DNA of 64,000 nt. It comes from Kitasatospora sp. MAA4. Lineage in GTDB: Bacteria; Actinomycetota; Actinomycetes; Streptomycetales; Streptomycetaceae. Of this stretch, positions 1 through 9,425 are shown piece after piece (the stretch's first letter is position 1; each line of letters opens with the position of its first letter). The position numbers and the translations under genes are program-made. The notes under the pieces are model-generated. The model was given only the letters and a program-made list of their open reading frames with translations. It searched no databases and was not told the origin of the DNA. The stretch covers positions 1-64,000 of the forward strand of contig NZ_JARZAI010000032.1 in assembly GCF_029893355.1 (NCBI RefSeq), in the 5' to 3' direction.

Positions 1-116
1 AGCGCGTCCCGGTCGGGCTCGGCATACACGGCGACACTGGCGATACCGGCATCCGAGCAGGCCCTGGCGACGCGGACGGCGATTTCCCCGCGATTGGCGA
101 TGAGCACCTTGCGCAC
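1..116 (-). CDS. Biotin carboxylase / acyl-CoA carboxylase alpha subunit, N-terminal fragment (cut by window edge)
   Basis: Only the first 38 codons are in the window. They read VRKVLIANRGEIAVRVARAC and onward, the opening of the biotin carboxylase domain of acetyl/propionyl-CoA carboxylase alpha subunits, which carboxylates biotin using ATP and bicarbonate. The GTG start at 116 follows an AAGGGAG ribosome binding site by five bases, which fixes it. The carboxyltransferase and epsilon subunits lie upstream on the same strand, so this is probably the matching alpha chain (accA2-like in streptomycetes, from memory). The rest, including the biotinyl domain, lies outside the window. Confidence 0.9.
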   Translation of the reverse strand, partial: MRKVLIANRGEIAVRVARACSDAGIASVAVYAEPDRDA

Positions 117-365
117 TGTGGCTCCCTTCTTGAACCTCGTTGAGTCTAGGGATGAGGAGGTGGTACCGGCGAGTAGCCCCAGGTGGTGAGCTTGCCCACA
201 CGGAGCGTTACCCGATTTGGTGATCATTTGAGCACGCAACGGCAGGTCCGCAGGTGGCAACGGTACGCCTGAGGCCTGTAGTGGTTCTGTAGCCGTTCTG
301 TAGTCGGTCTCCAGCCGGTCGAACGGCGCTGGAGCCGCCGTAGCGCGGGCGTGGCCTTCGCCACA

Positions 366-1211
366 TCACCCGGCCCGACCCTCGGCGGGCTGCTCGGAAG
401 CGGCCTCGCCGGGTGTCTCGCCGGGTGCCGGGACGGCCGTCCGGCCGCCTGCCGGAAGAGCCGCCGCAGGAGCTTGCGGCTCGCGCGCCGCCAGCGCCTC
501 CCGGGTCACGTCGGCGACCTGCTGGACCACGTCCGGACCGTACGCCGTCGGATTGACCACCCGCAGCACCAGCGCGAACGTGCTGTTCGACCCGTAGCGA
601 CGGGCCAGCTCGCGGTGATGGGACGTCAGGTGGCGGACGGCGGCGTGGTTGGCGGTCGCGGTCTGACCCGCGATCAGGAAGGTCGGACGGCCGTGCGGTC
701 CGGCGTCGAGCCGCGCCAGCAGGACGTACGTCCGGCCGCCGGAGCCGCTGTCGTCGAACTCGAAGCGGTAGTCCAGCGCGCCGACCGATAGCACGCCCCC
801 GTACGGGCCGCCCGGCTCGGTGATGAACGCCACGCCGGGCAGCCGCCAGCCCAGGTGGGCCGCCGTCCGTTCGTTGCCGCTCGGCCCGCCGATGCAGAAC
901 TCGGCCTTGCCGCCCAGCCCTTGGCGCACCTGGTCGTGCGGCACGATGTCGGCCTGCGCGCCGCACTCGCGAACGAGTGCGGCCAACTCCATCAGCGCGA
1001 AGACGTCGTTGCGCGAGACGCTCTTGCTGTGGCCGCTGGCCACATGCCGGTTGACCACCAGGAGGCACTCGGTCCCGCCGGGCATCCCGAAGAACGCCCG
1101 GGTCCGCTCCAGCCGGCGACGCCGGCGCAGCGACTGCGCGAGCCACCCGATCCCAGCGCCTATCGCGCTGGTGAGCAGCCCGAGCAGGACGTTCAGCACA
1201 CTGTCGGTCAT
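366..1211 (-). CDS. Membrane-anchored hypothetical protein
   Basis: A 281-residue protein of unknown function. Residues about 4-27 form one hydrophobic segment (VLNVLLGLLTSAIGAGIGWL) followed at once by a run of arginines, so it is an N-terminally anchored protein with the bulk on the cytoplasmic side by the positive-inside rule. The globular middle part contains CLLVVNRHVASGHSKSVSRND, GGPSGNERTAAHLGW and FLIAGQTATANHAAVRHL segments; I recognise no catalytic signature. The last 40 residues are Pro/Ala/Glu-rich and probably disordered. It sits between maf and the carboxylase alpha gene on the same strand, with a 154-bp gap to the latter. Confidence 0.75.
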   Translation of the reverse strand: MTDSVLNVLLGLLTSAIGAGIGWLAQSLRRRRRLERTRAFFGMPGGTECLLVVNRHVASGHSKSVSRNDVFALMELAALVRECGAQADIVPHDQVRQGLGGKAEFCIGGPSGNERTAAHLGWRLPGVAFITEPGGPYGGVLSVGALDYRFEFDDSGSGGRTYVLLARLDAGPHGRPTFLIAGQTATANHAAVRHLTSHHRELARRYGSNSTFALVLRVVNPTAYGPDVVQQVADVTREALAAREPQAPAAALPAGGRTAVPAPGETPGEAASEQPAEGRAG

Positions 1212-1313
1212 CCCCCGGCCTTCCCCGTTCGGCAGCGGGCGTCAGCCTAGCGGGACAAGGGCTCTCAAGTCCTGGGCTCCATGATCTTTCAGGCCCGGAG
1301 ATCAGACCGGAGA

Positions 1314-1913
1314 TCAGGCCCAGAGGTCGGTGATCCGGACGTCCAGGTCGCCCAGCAGCCCGCGCAGCAGCGGCAGCGAGAGCCCGATGACGTTGCCGTG
1401 GTCGCCCTCGATCCGCTCCACGAACGGCGCCGAGCGCCCGTCCAGGGTGAACGCCCCGGCCACGTGCAGCGGTTCGCCCGAGGCGATGTAGGCGGCGACC
1501 TCGTCGTCGTCGGGCGTACCGAAGGTGACAGTGGTCGAGGCGGTGGCCGAGGCACTGCGGCCGTTCGCGGTGTCGATCACGCAGTGCCCGGTGCGCAGCA
1601 CCCCGGCCCGCCCGCGCATCGAGCGCCAGCGCGCCAGCGCCTCGGCCGCGTCGGCGGGCTTGCCGAGGGCCTGCCCATCCAGTTCCAGCACCGAGTCGCA
1701 GCCGATCACCAGTTCACCGTCCGTCAGCTGCTCGGCCACCGCGGCGGCCTTGGCCTGCGCGAGCACCAGGGCCAGCTCGCCGGGCGTGGCGGCGGTCAGC
1801 GCGTCCTCGTCCACCCCGCTCACGATCACCTGCGGGTCGAGCCCGGCCTGACGGAGCAGTCCGAGCCGGGCGGGGGAGGCGGAGGCGAGCACGAGCGTAC
1901 GGCGATCGGTCAT
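1314..1913 (-). CDS. maf: Maf-family nucleoside triphosphate pyrophosphatase
   Basis: This 199-residue protein begins with TLVLASASPARLGLLRQAGL, the Maf signature (S-x-S-x-R-x-x-L), and carries the conserved GCDSVLELDG and later KP-AEALARWRSMRGR motifs. Maf proteins hydrolyse non-canonical or house-cleaning NTPs to NMP and pyrophosphate in the cytoplasm. The length is normal for the family. It lies downstream of the epsilon-subunit gene and a tiny membrane protein gene on the same strand, an arrangement common in streptomycetes. The start ATG at 1913 gives the correct N-terminus for the motif. Confidence 0.93.
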   Translation of the reverse strand: MTDRRTLVLASASPARLGLLRQAGLDPQVIVSGVDEDALTAATPGELALVLAQAKAAAVAEQLTDGELVIGCDSVLELDGQALGKPADAAEALARWRSMRGRAGVLRTGHCVIDTANGRSASATASTTVTFGTPDDDEVAAYIASGEPLHVAGAFTLDGRSAPFVERIEGDHGNVIGLSLPLLRGLLGDLDVRITDLWA

Positions 1914-1946
1914 GCCGACCAGCCTAGAGCCTGCCCCGCAGCCGCC

Positions 1947-2072
1947 TCACCGCACCAGCAGCAGCGCACCCAGCACCGCCGCCACCGCCAGCAGCCACCC
2001 GGCCCGCCGCAGCATCCGCCGCGCCTGCCGCGCCTGCGGAGACTCGTCCTCGGATGGATCTGACCAGAGCAT
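1947..2072 (-). CDS. Small single-pass membrane protein (41 aa)
   Basis: A short reading frame of 41 residues beginning MLWSDPSEDESPQARQARR and ending in one hydrophobic segment (GWLLAVAAVLGALLLV). The acidic N-terminus, basic middle and single membrane span are typical of a real small membrane protein; I believe similar MLWSDP proteins occur next to maf in other streptomycetes, but that is from memory. It lies 33 bp upstream of maf on the same strand and just past the hairpin at 2091-2140. Function unknown. Confidence 0.65.
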   Translation of the reverse strand: MLWSDPSEDESPQARQARRMLRRAGWLLAVAAVLGALLLVR

Positions 2073-2090
2073 GCCCACCAGCCTGCCCCG

Positions 2091-2140
2091 ATCCGCACCG
2101 GAACGCCTGAGTACGGGTACTCAGGCGTTCCGGTGCGGAT
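2091..2140. terminator. Perfect 24-bp inverted repeat downstream of the epsilon-subunit gene
   Basis: Positions 2091-2114 are the exact reverse complement of 2117-2140, with GG at the centre, so the transcript folds into a 24-bp stem with a tiny loop. It begins one base after the stop codon of the epsilon-subunit gene read on the minus strand. There is no T-tract, as is usual for actinobacterial hairpin terminators. It would separate the carboxyltransferase-epsilon transcript from the small membrane protein and maf. Confidence 0.8.
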
Positions 2141-2362
2141 TCAGCTCGCCCAGCCGGAGGTGCGCCAGACGGTGGGGCCGGGGTGGGGGGTGGGGGTCAT
2201 TCGGCGGGCGTGGTCGTTCCATGGGGAGGCCGGGCCGGTCGCCGCGCGGCGGGCCGCCTCGGCGGCGGCCTGTGCGGCGGCGGCCCGGGCTGAGACCACC
2301 GCCAGGACGGTGGCCAGCTCCTCGGGGGTCGGCTGCCCGTGCAGCACCTGGATGGGGGGCAT
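2141..2362 (-). CDS. Acyl-CoA carboxylase epsilon subunit
   Basis: A 73-residue protein beginning MPPIQVLHGQPTPEELATVLAV. The short length, the (V/L)xxG-xPTxEELAAv core and the C-terminal WRTSGW motif match the actinobacterial acetyl/propionyl-CoA carboxylase epsilon subunit (AccE/PccE), which stabilises the carboxyltransferase-biotin carboxylase complex. It starts 27 bp after the carboxyltransferase beta-subunit gene on the same strand, as in other actinomycetes, and is followed by a strong hairpin. The long Ala-rich middle helix is normal. Confidence 0.85.
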   Translation of the reverse strand: MPPIQVLHGQPTPEELATVLAVVSARAAAAQAAAEAARRAATGPASPWNDHARRMTPTPHPGPTVWRTSGWAS

Positions 2363-2389
2363 CTGGGGTCCTTTCCGAGCAGATGGGGC

Positions 2390-3991
<1,602 letters not shown>

Positions 3992-4110
3992 CCCGTGGAG
4001 TTCCTCACTCGAAAGAGTCGCGGTGGATGAGGGGAGTCCGGGCAGGACGGTACCGCGAACTACTGCGCAGTAGCGTAGCCAGCCGGGCGGTTCTGTCGTT
4101 ATGGCCAGCG

Positions 4111-4121
4111 ACACAGTGTGT
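4111..4121. promoter_or_regulatory. Palindrome between divergent carboxylase and birA genes
   Basis: ACACAGTGTGT at 4111-4121 is a perfect odd-centred palindrome inside the 227-bp divergent region between the carboxyltransferase and birA. Nearby, CGCCCTAGGG occurs twice (4182-4191 and 4201-4210), the second copy ending nine bases before the birA start. These are possible operator elements; no factor is identified. Confidence 0.3.
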
Positions 4122-4218
4122 TCACCGGAGTTCTGCGGGACCATGGGTCGGCCTACGGCCGGCCGCAGTTCGGCCCTGACGCGCCCTAGGGGCTCTGACA
4201 CGCCCTAGGGTAGGAATC

Positions 4219-5106
4219 ATGACCGAGCCGGATCGCCCCCGACGCAGCGGACTGCGTGGTTTCGGCCACGACGGCCCGTCCCCCTGGACCGACCTCGACC
4301 GCCCGCCGCTGGACGCCGACGCGCTGCGCCGCGATCTCGTGCTGCCCGGCAGCCTGTGGACGGCGCTGGACGTGGTGACCGAGACCGGCTCGACCAACAG
4401 CGACCTCACCGCCCGGGCCATCGCCGGGGCGCCGGAGGGCGCGGTGCTGGTCGCCGAGCGGCAGAGTGCCGGGCGCGGGCGGCTGGACCGGCAGTGGACG
4501 GCCCCGGCCCGCTCGGGCCTCTTCTTCTCCCTGCTGCTGCGCCCGACCGTGCCGCGCGAGCGGCTCGGCTGGCTGCCGATCCTGGTCGGGGTGGCCGCGG
4601 CCGGTGCGATCAGCCGGGTCGGCGGCATCGAGGTCGGCCTGAAGTGGCCCAACGACCTCCAGGTCACCGTGGACGGCGGCGAACGCAAGCTCGGCGGCAT
4701 CCTGACCGAGCTGACCGGCGAGGCCGTGGTGGCGGGCCTGGGCCTGAACGTGTCGCTGCGCGCCGACGAGCTGCCCGTCCCGACCGCCGCCTCGCTGGCG
4801 CTGGCCGGCGCCGAGGTCACCGAGCGGACCACGCTGCTGCGCGCGGTGCTGCGCCAGTTCGCCGAGCTGTACGGCGAGTGGCAGGCCGCCGCCGGCGACC
4901 CGCACGCCAGCGGGCTGCTGCCGGCCTACGCGGCGCGCTGCACCACGCTGGGCCGCCAGGTCCTGGTGCAGCTGCCGGGTGATCGCGAGCTGCGCGGCGA
5001 GGCGGTGGCCGTGGACGGCGACGGCCGCCTGGTGGTCCGCAAGGCCGACGGGACCCGGCAGCCGGTCGGCGCGGGCGATGTCGTGCACGTGAGAGCCACG
5101 GCCTGA
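4219..5106 (+). CDS. birA: Biotin--[acetyl-CoA-carboxylase] ligase
   Basis: A 295-residue biotin protein ligase. It shows TETGSTNSDL, the biotin/ATP-binding GRGRLDRQWTAP (GRGR-x-x-R-x-W), LKWPNDLQV (KWPND) and KLGGILTEL motifs, then a C-terminal SH3-like cap. There is no N-terminal helix-turn-helix, so it is the monofunctional ligase rather than an E. coli-type repressor. It attaches biotin to the carboxylase subunit and is divergently transcribed from that carboxylase's own genes. The ATG at 4219 gives MTEPDRPRRSGL and the expected length. Confidence 0.95.
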   Translation: MTEPDRPRRSGLRGFGHDGPSPWTDLDRPPLDADALRRDLVLPGSLWTALDVVTETGSTNSDLTARAIAGAPEGAVLVAERQSAGRGRLDRQWTAPARSGLFFSLLLRPTVPRERLGWLPILVGVAAAGAISRVGGIEVGLKWPNDLQVTVDGGERKLGGILTELTGEAVVAGLGLNVSLRADELPVPTAASLALAGAEVTERTTLLRAVLRQFAELYGEWQAAAGDPHASGLLPAYAARCTTLGRQVLVQLPGDRELRGEAVAVDGDGRLVVRKADGTRQPVGAGDVVHVRATA

Positions 5107-5274
5107 AACCTGTTGGCGGGGCCGGATCCGCACCTGATGCCCCGGATCCGGCGATTCCGTGCGACCATTCCACCTGGCAACGGTGTGAGGCGCGCCACTG
5201 TCGATGCGACGGTGCGCTGTCCCGCACAGGGCAGGACCTCAAGGCAAGTGCGACGACCGCACGGGGACGGACCG

Positions 5275-6471
5275 GTGGCAGACGACGACGGTGGGGCGCC
5301 GGAGGACAGCTCGTACGGCAGCGCCGACCCTGAACGACACGGCGCCGCCGAACCCGAGGGCGCGGACGGCACGGTCGCCCTCGATCTGGAGCGGCTGATC
5401 CTGGACGCGCCGCGCCGCTACACCCCGTACCAGGCGGCCCGCGCCGCCGAGGTCCCGATGGAGCTGGCCACCCGCTTCTGGCGCGCCATGGGCTTCCCCG
5501 ACATCGGCCAGTCCCGGGCGCTGAACGACAGCGACGTGATCGCGCTGCGCCGCCTGGCCGGCCTGGTGGAGTCCGGGCTGATCAACGAGTCGATGGCGAT
5601 CCAGGTGGCGCGCTCGACCGGCCAGACCACCGCGCGGCTCGCGGGCTGGCAGATGGACACCTTCCTGGAGAACCTCACCCAGGCGCGTGAGCCCGGCCTG
5701 ACCCGCGCCGACGTCGCCTACCCGCTGGTCGAGCTGCTGCTGCCGGAGCTGGAGCAGTTCCTGGTCTACGTCTGGCGGCGCCAGCTCGCCGCCGTCACCG
5801 GGCGGGTCGTCCAGGCGGCCGAGGACACCGAGATCACCAGCGGCCGGCTCGCCGTCGGCTTCGCCGACCTGGTCGGCTTCACCCGGCTCTCGCGCCGGCT
5901 GGAGGAGGAGGAGCTCGGCGAGCTGGTGGAGACCTTCGAGTCCACCTGCTCCGACCTGATCGCCGGGCAGGGCGGCCGGCTGATCAAGACCCTGGGCGAC
6001 GAGATCCTCTACGTCTCCGAGGACCCGGTGACCGCCGCCGAGATCGCGCTCAGCCTGGTCGACACGCTGACCAAGGACGACACCATGCCCGCACTGCGGG
6101 TCGGCCTGGCCTTCGGCGCGGTGACCTCGCGGATGGGCGACGTCTTCGGTACCACGGTCAACCTGGCCAGTCGGCTCACCTCGATCGCGCAGCGGGACGC
6201 CGTACTGATCGACGGCGAGTTCGCCGCCGCGCTGGAGCTGGCGGGGGCCGGTACGCAGGGCGCCATGGACGGGTCGGGTTCGGCGCAGGCCCAGCTCGCC
6301 GAGGCGCTGGCCGCCGCGTCCGGGGCCCCGCTGAGCAGCATGACCCCGCAGCAGGCCGCCGCGGGCGGTCCGCGCTTCCAGCTCCAGCCGATGTGGCGCC
6401 GCCCGGTGCGCGGGCTCGGGCTGGTCGAGCCCTGGCTGCTCACCAGGCGGATGCGTCCACCGAACGGGTGA
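5275..6471 (+). CDS. cya: Class III adenylate cyclase with N-terminal regulatory domain
   Basis: A 398-residue protein. Residues about 35-190 resemble the adenylate cyclase regulatory domain found in actinobacteria (RYTPYQAARAAEV, MGFPDIG, LTRADVAYPLVELLLPELEQFLVYVWRRQL). The catalytic domain follows, with the metal-binding VGFADLVGFTRLSR, GGRLIKTLGDEILYVSED and FGTTVNLASRLTS. It converts ATP to cAMP. The GTG at 5275 was preferred because upstream sequence looks non-coding. The gene lies between birA and a GGDEF gene, as streptomycete cya does (from memory). The C-terminal 90 residues are Ala/Gly-rich and low-complexity before a short RPVRGLGLVEPWLL tail. Confidence 0.9.
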   Translation: MADDDGGAPEDSSYGSADPERHGAAEPEGADGTVALDLERLILDAPRRYTPYQAARAAEVPMELATRFWRAMGFPDIGQSRALNDSDVIALRRLAGLVESGLINESMAIQVARSTGQTTARLAGWQMDTFLENLTQAREPGLTRADVAYPLVELLLPELEQFLVYVWRRQLAAVTGRVVQAAEDTEITSGRLAVGFADLVGFTRLSRRLEEEELGELVETFESTCSDLIAGQGGRLIKTLGDEILYVSEDPVTAAEIALSLVDTLTKDDTMPALRVGLAFGAVTSRMGDVFGTTVNLASRLTSIAQRDAVLIDGEFAAALELAGAGTQGAMDGSGSAQAQLAEALAAASGAPLSSMTPQQAAAGGPRFQLQPMWRRPVRGLGLVEPWLLTRRMRPPNG

Positions 6472-6481
6472 GTCGGCGCCG

Positions 6482-6505
6482 AGCCCGGGGCATGGATCCC
6501 GGGCT
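6482..6505 (+). terminator. Hairpin after cya
   Basis: AGCCCGGG (6482-6489) and CCCGGGCT (6498-6505) form an 8-bp GC stem with an 8-base loop, eleven bases after the cya stop codon, followed by a short T-containing stretch (cagccctttt). A probable transcription terminator. Confidence 0.55.
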
Positions 6506-6604
6506 TGGTCAGCCCTTTTCCGGCAAACCGGGCATATCCTCGTCAATCACCCCTAATCTTGACCTCGAACGGGACACGAGGCCGAATCGACGGTTGGGGC
6601 GAGC

Positions 6605-8497
6605 GTGGGTGGTGCGCAGCTGATGGCGGAACTCGGACATCCTGGGGCGGGCTCGGCGGATCCGGTGGCCGCAGGCCTCGACCAGCGTCTTCAGGCGGTC
6701 GTGGAGATGGCCCAGGACATGGCCGGTGCGCAGAGCGCGCTGGAGGCCCTCCGGGCGGCCGCGGCCCGCGCGACCACGGCACTCGGCGCCTCGATGAGCG
6801 CCGTCTCGGTCTGGGACCGCGAGTCCGGGCGGCTGCGGGTGCTGGTCAACCACGGCGAGCTGGCGGCCGGCGAGGAGGAGATCCCGGAGGACGAGTCCTA
6901 TCCGGTCGCCGACTTCCCCGAGATCGTCACCTTCCTCGACGAGCACTGGTCCACCGGCCGGCTGCCGCGCGCCTGGGTGCAGACCGCCGAGGACCTGACG
7001 CCGGGCGAGCACGCCGGCCTGACCGCCCACCTGCACTCCGACACCGGCGCGTTCTGCCGCCAGCGCGCCGCCGGGCTGCGTCGCCGCGGGCGGACCTGCT
7101 GCCTGGTCGCCCCGATCGTGCTGCACGGCCAGGCCTGGGGTGAGCTCTACCTGGCCCGCGGCGAGGGCCACCCGCTCTTCACCGACGCCGACGCCCAGTA
7201 CGCCACCCTGCTGGCCGCGCAGATCTCGGCCGGCCTGGCCCAGAGCGAGCGCCTGGCCGACCTGCGCCGGCTGGCCTTCACCGACCCGCTCACCGGACTG
7301 GCCAACCGCCGGGCCGTGGACGCCCGGCTGGAGAGCGCGCTGGCCGCCCACAACCGGGACAACACGGTGGTCTCGCTGGTGGTCTGCGACGTCAACGGCC
7401 TCAAGCGGATCAACGACCAGCACGGCCACGAGATGGGCGACCGGCTGCTGGAGCGGTTCGCCAACCAGCTCTCGATGGCCGGCGCCAAGCTGCCCGGCAG
7501 CCTCGCCGCCCGGCTCGGCGGCGACGAGTTCTGCCTGCTGGCCGAGGGGCAGAAGTCCGACGAGGTGGTCGCGGTGGCCGAGGAGCTGTGCGCCCGGGCG
7601 CTCCAGCTGGCCGACGGCGAGGGGGTGGCCTGCGGCATCGCCTCCACCGGCGACTCGATCGGCCCGGTGAGCACGCCCGACCGGCTGTTCCGGCTCGCCG
7701 ACGCCGCCCAGTACCGCGCCAAGGCCGCGCGCGCCGCGCATCCGGTGGTGGCCGGCCGCAGCCACGGCCCGGGCCTGGCCCCCGACCCCACCGTGCTGCT
7801 GGCCGACGCCGCCGACCCGCACCATCGCGCCGACGGACGCAGCCGCGGCGGCCCGGGCGGCCGGGGCGTGCACGGCGACCGCCGCCGGTTCCGCGGCGCC
7901 GCGCACAGCGCGGACCCCGGGCAGCTGCTCACCGCCGTGCTCGGCGTGCTGGACCACCAGGGCGGTGGCCGGGCCAGCCACCCCGCCGACACGCTGGGCC
8001 GGCTGGCCTCGGTCGCCGAGACCTCGGCCCGGCTGCTGGACGCGGTCGCCTGGTGGATCAGCTACGTCCCGCCCGGCTCGCAGCTGATGCACACCGCGCA
8101 GCACGCGGTGTACCGGATGACCAAGGGGCCGGGCACCCGCGGCGAGGGGGCGGTGTCCCCGGGGGCGGCCCGCCGGGCGGAGAACCAGCGCGCCCGGATC
8201 GAGGCGCCCGACGCGGTCTTCGACCTCGACCACTACCCGCTCACCGGGACGGCGGTACGCGGCGGCGCCTTCGCGCTGCGGACCGGCTCGGTGGGGAACG
8301 ACCCGGCGGAGGAGGCCGTCCTGGTGGTCGGCGGCTACAAGGGCATGGTCGCGGCCGGTGGTGCCAACCCGGCGGGCGGCTGGCTGCTCGAACTCTATGC
8401 GGACGACGCCACCCTGCCGCTCGGTCAGATCGCCCCAGCACTGCGGGCGTTGGTAGCGGTCGCGCTCTCCGGGCCCGCCTCGCCGCCGCCCGGGTAG
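6605..8497 (+). CDS. GAF-GGDEF diguanylate cyclase with extra C-terminal domain
   Basis: A 630-residue protein. Residues about 35-215 form a GAF-like sensor (ending AQYATLLAAQISAGLAQSERL). The GGDEF domain spans about 220-385 with DPLTGLANRRAVD, the metal-binding DVNGLKRIND and the intact active site RLGGDEF (GGDEF at 305-309). Eight residues before it there is no RxxD, so the inhibitory I-site is missing. It should make c-di-GMP from two GTP. About 200 residues follow that I cannot assign (YRMTKGPGTRGEG; a beta-rich GGAFALRTGSVG section). An alternative ATG start at 6623 is possible. It sits next to cya and converges with fdhD, six bases apart. Confidence 0.85.
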   Translation: MGGAQLMAELGHPGAGSADPVAAGLDQRLQAVVEMAQDMAGAQSALEALRAAAARATTALGASMSAVSVWDRESGRLRVLVNHGELAAGEEEIPEDESYPVADFPEIVTFLDEHWSTGRLPRAWVQTAEDLTPGEHAGLTAHLHSDTGAFCRQRAAGLRRRGRTCCLVAPIVLHGQAWGELYLARGEGHPLFTDADAQYATLLAAQISAGLAQSERLADLRRLAFTDPLTGLANRRAVDARLESALAAHNRDNTVVSLVVCDVNGLKRINDQHGHEMGDRLLERFANQLSMAGAKLPGSLAARLGGDEFCLLAEGQKSDEVVAVAEELCARALQLADGEGVACGIASTGDSIGPVSTPDRLFRLADAAQYRAKAARAAHPVVAGRSHGPGLAPDPTVLLADAADPHHRADGRSRGGPGGRGVHGDRRRFRGAAHSADPGQLLTAVLGVLDHQGGGRASHPADTLGRLASVAETSARLLDAVAWWISYVPPGSQLMHTAQHAVYRMTKGPGTRGEGAVSPGAARRAENQRARIEAPDAVFDLDHYPLTGTAVRGGAFALRTGSVGNDPAEEAVLVVGGYKGMVAAGGANPAGGWLLELYADDATLPLGQIAPALRALVAVALSGPASPPPG

Positions 8498-8503
8498 CTG
8501 GGC

Positions 8504-9322
8504 CTAGTGGACGCGGTCCGCCCGGGTGTAGACGTTCGCCGACTCGCCGCGCAGGAAGCCGAGCAGCGTGAGCCCGAGCTCCTCGGCGAGGTCCACCGCC
8601 AGCGAGGACGGCGCGGAGACCGCCGCCAGCAGCGGGAGCCCGGCCAGCGCCGCCTTCTGGGTGAGCTCGAACGAGGCCCGGCCGCTGACCAGCAGCAGGT
8701 GGCCGGTCAGCGGCAGCAGGCCCGCCCGCAGTGCCCAGCCGACCACCTTGTCCACCGCGTTGTGCCGCCCGACGTCCTCGCGGGCGCAGAGCAGTTCGCC
8801 GGCGGCGGTGAACAGGCCGGCGGCGTGCAGGCCGCCGGTGCTGTCGAAGGTCCGCTGGGCGGCCCGCAGCCGGTCGGGGAGGGCGTAGAGCAGCTCGGGT
8901 GCGACCCGCAGCGGGTCCTCGGCGATCGGCCACCGGACGTGCGTGCGGACGGCGTCGACGGTGTCCCGGCCGCACAGGCCGCAGGCGCTGGTGGTGAGCA
9001 GGTTGCGGTGTGCGGAGAGCGGCAGCGCGGGGGCGCCGCGCAGGGCGGCGTCCACCACGTTGTAGGTGTTGGCGCCGTCCTCGTCCGTTCCGGCGCAGTA
9101 GCGCAGGGCGGCCAGCCCGTCCGCCGTGTGGACCAGGCCCTCGCCGACCAGGAACCCGGCCACCAGGTCGAAGTCCTGGCCGGGAGTGCGCATGGTGACC
9201 GTCAGCGGCTCGCCGCCGACCCGGATCTCCAACGGCTCCTCGGCCGCCAGTGCGTCCGGGCGGGTTCCCCGCTCCGCACCCGTCAGCCGCACCACGCGCC
9301 GCCGTGCCGTCGCCCGCGCCAT
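8504..9322 (-). CDS. fdhD: Formate dehydrogenase accessory sulfurtransferase FdhD
   Basis: A 272-residue FdhD/NarQ protein: EEPLEIRVGGEPLTVTMRTPG near the N-terminus, the active-site cysteine pair SACGLCGRDT, and REDVGRHNAVDKVVGWAL in the C-terminal half, all family hallmarks. FdhD passes sulfur from a cysteine desulfurase to the molybdenum cofactor so that formate dehydrogenase becomes active. No formate dehydrogenase gene is present in this window. It is transcribed towards the GGDEF gene, with six bases between the stops, and divergently from hutH. Confidence 0.93.
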   Translation of the reverse strand: MARATARRRVVRLTGAERGTRPDALAAEEPLEIRVGGEPLTVTMRTPGQDFDLVAGFLVGEGLVHTADGLAALRYCAGTDEDGANTYNVVDAALRGAPALPLSAHRNLLTTSACGLCGRDTVDAVRTHVRWPIAEDPLRVAPELLYALPDRLRAAQRTFDSTGGLHAAGLFTAAGELLCAREDVGRHNAVDKVVGWALRAGLLPLTGHLLLVSGRASFELTQKAALAGLPLLAAVSAPSSLAVDLAEELGLTLLGFLRGESANVYTRADRVH

Positions 9323-9400
9323 CCGTCCGCCTCTCGCTCGCCCGTTACCCCTCCAGCATGAGGCACGCTGGGATTCCACCCGCACCCGGTTGTCATATCT

Positions 9401-9425
9401 CCATTCAGCTGATCTGATAGTGCAT
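9401..9425 (+). promoter_or_regulatory. AT-rich upstream region of hutH with ATTCAG box
   Basis: The 103-bp gap between divergent fdhD and hutH has an AT-rich stretch next to the start. It contains ATTCAG at 9403-9408, a motif also present twice upstream of hutU. It is a candidate binding site for a shared hut regulator; the factor is unknown. Confidence 0.3.

Noticed and set aside
1281..2063. Plus-strand frame opposite maf
   Set aside because: Shadow of maf and the small membrane protein gene; no ribosome binding site or recognisable domain.
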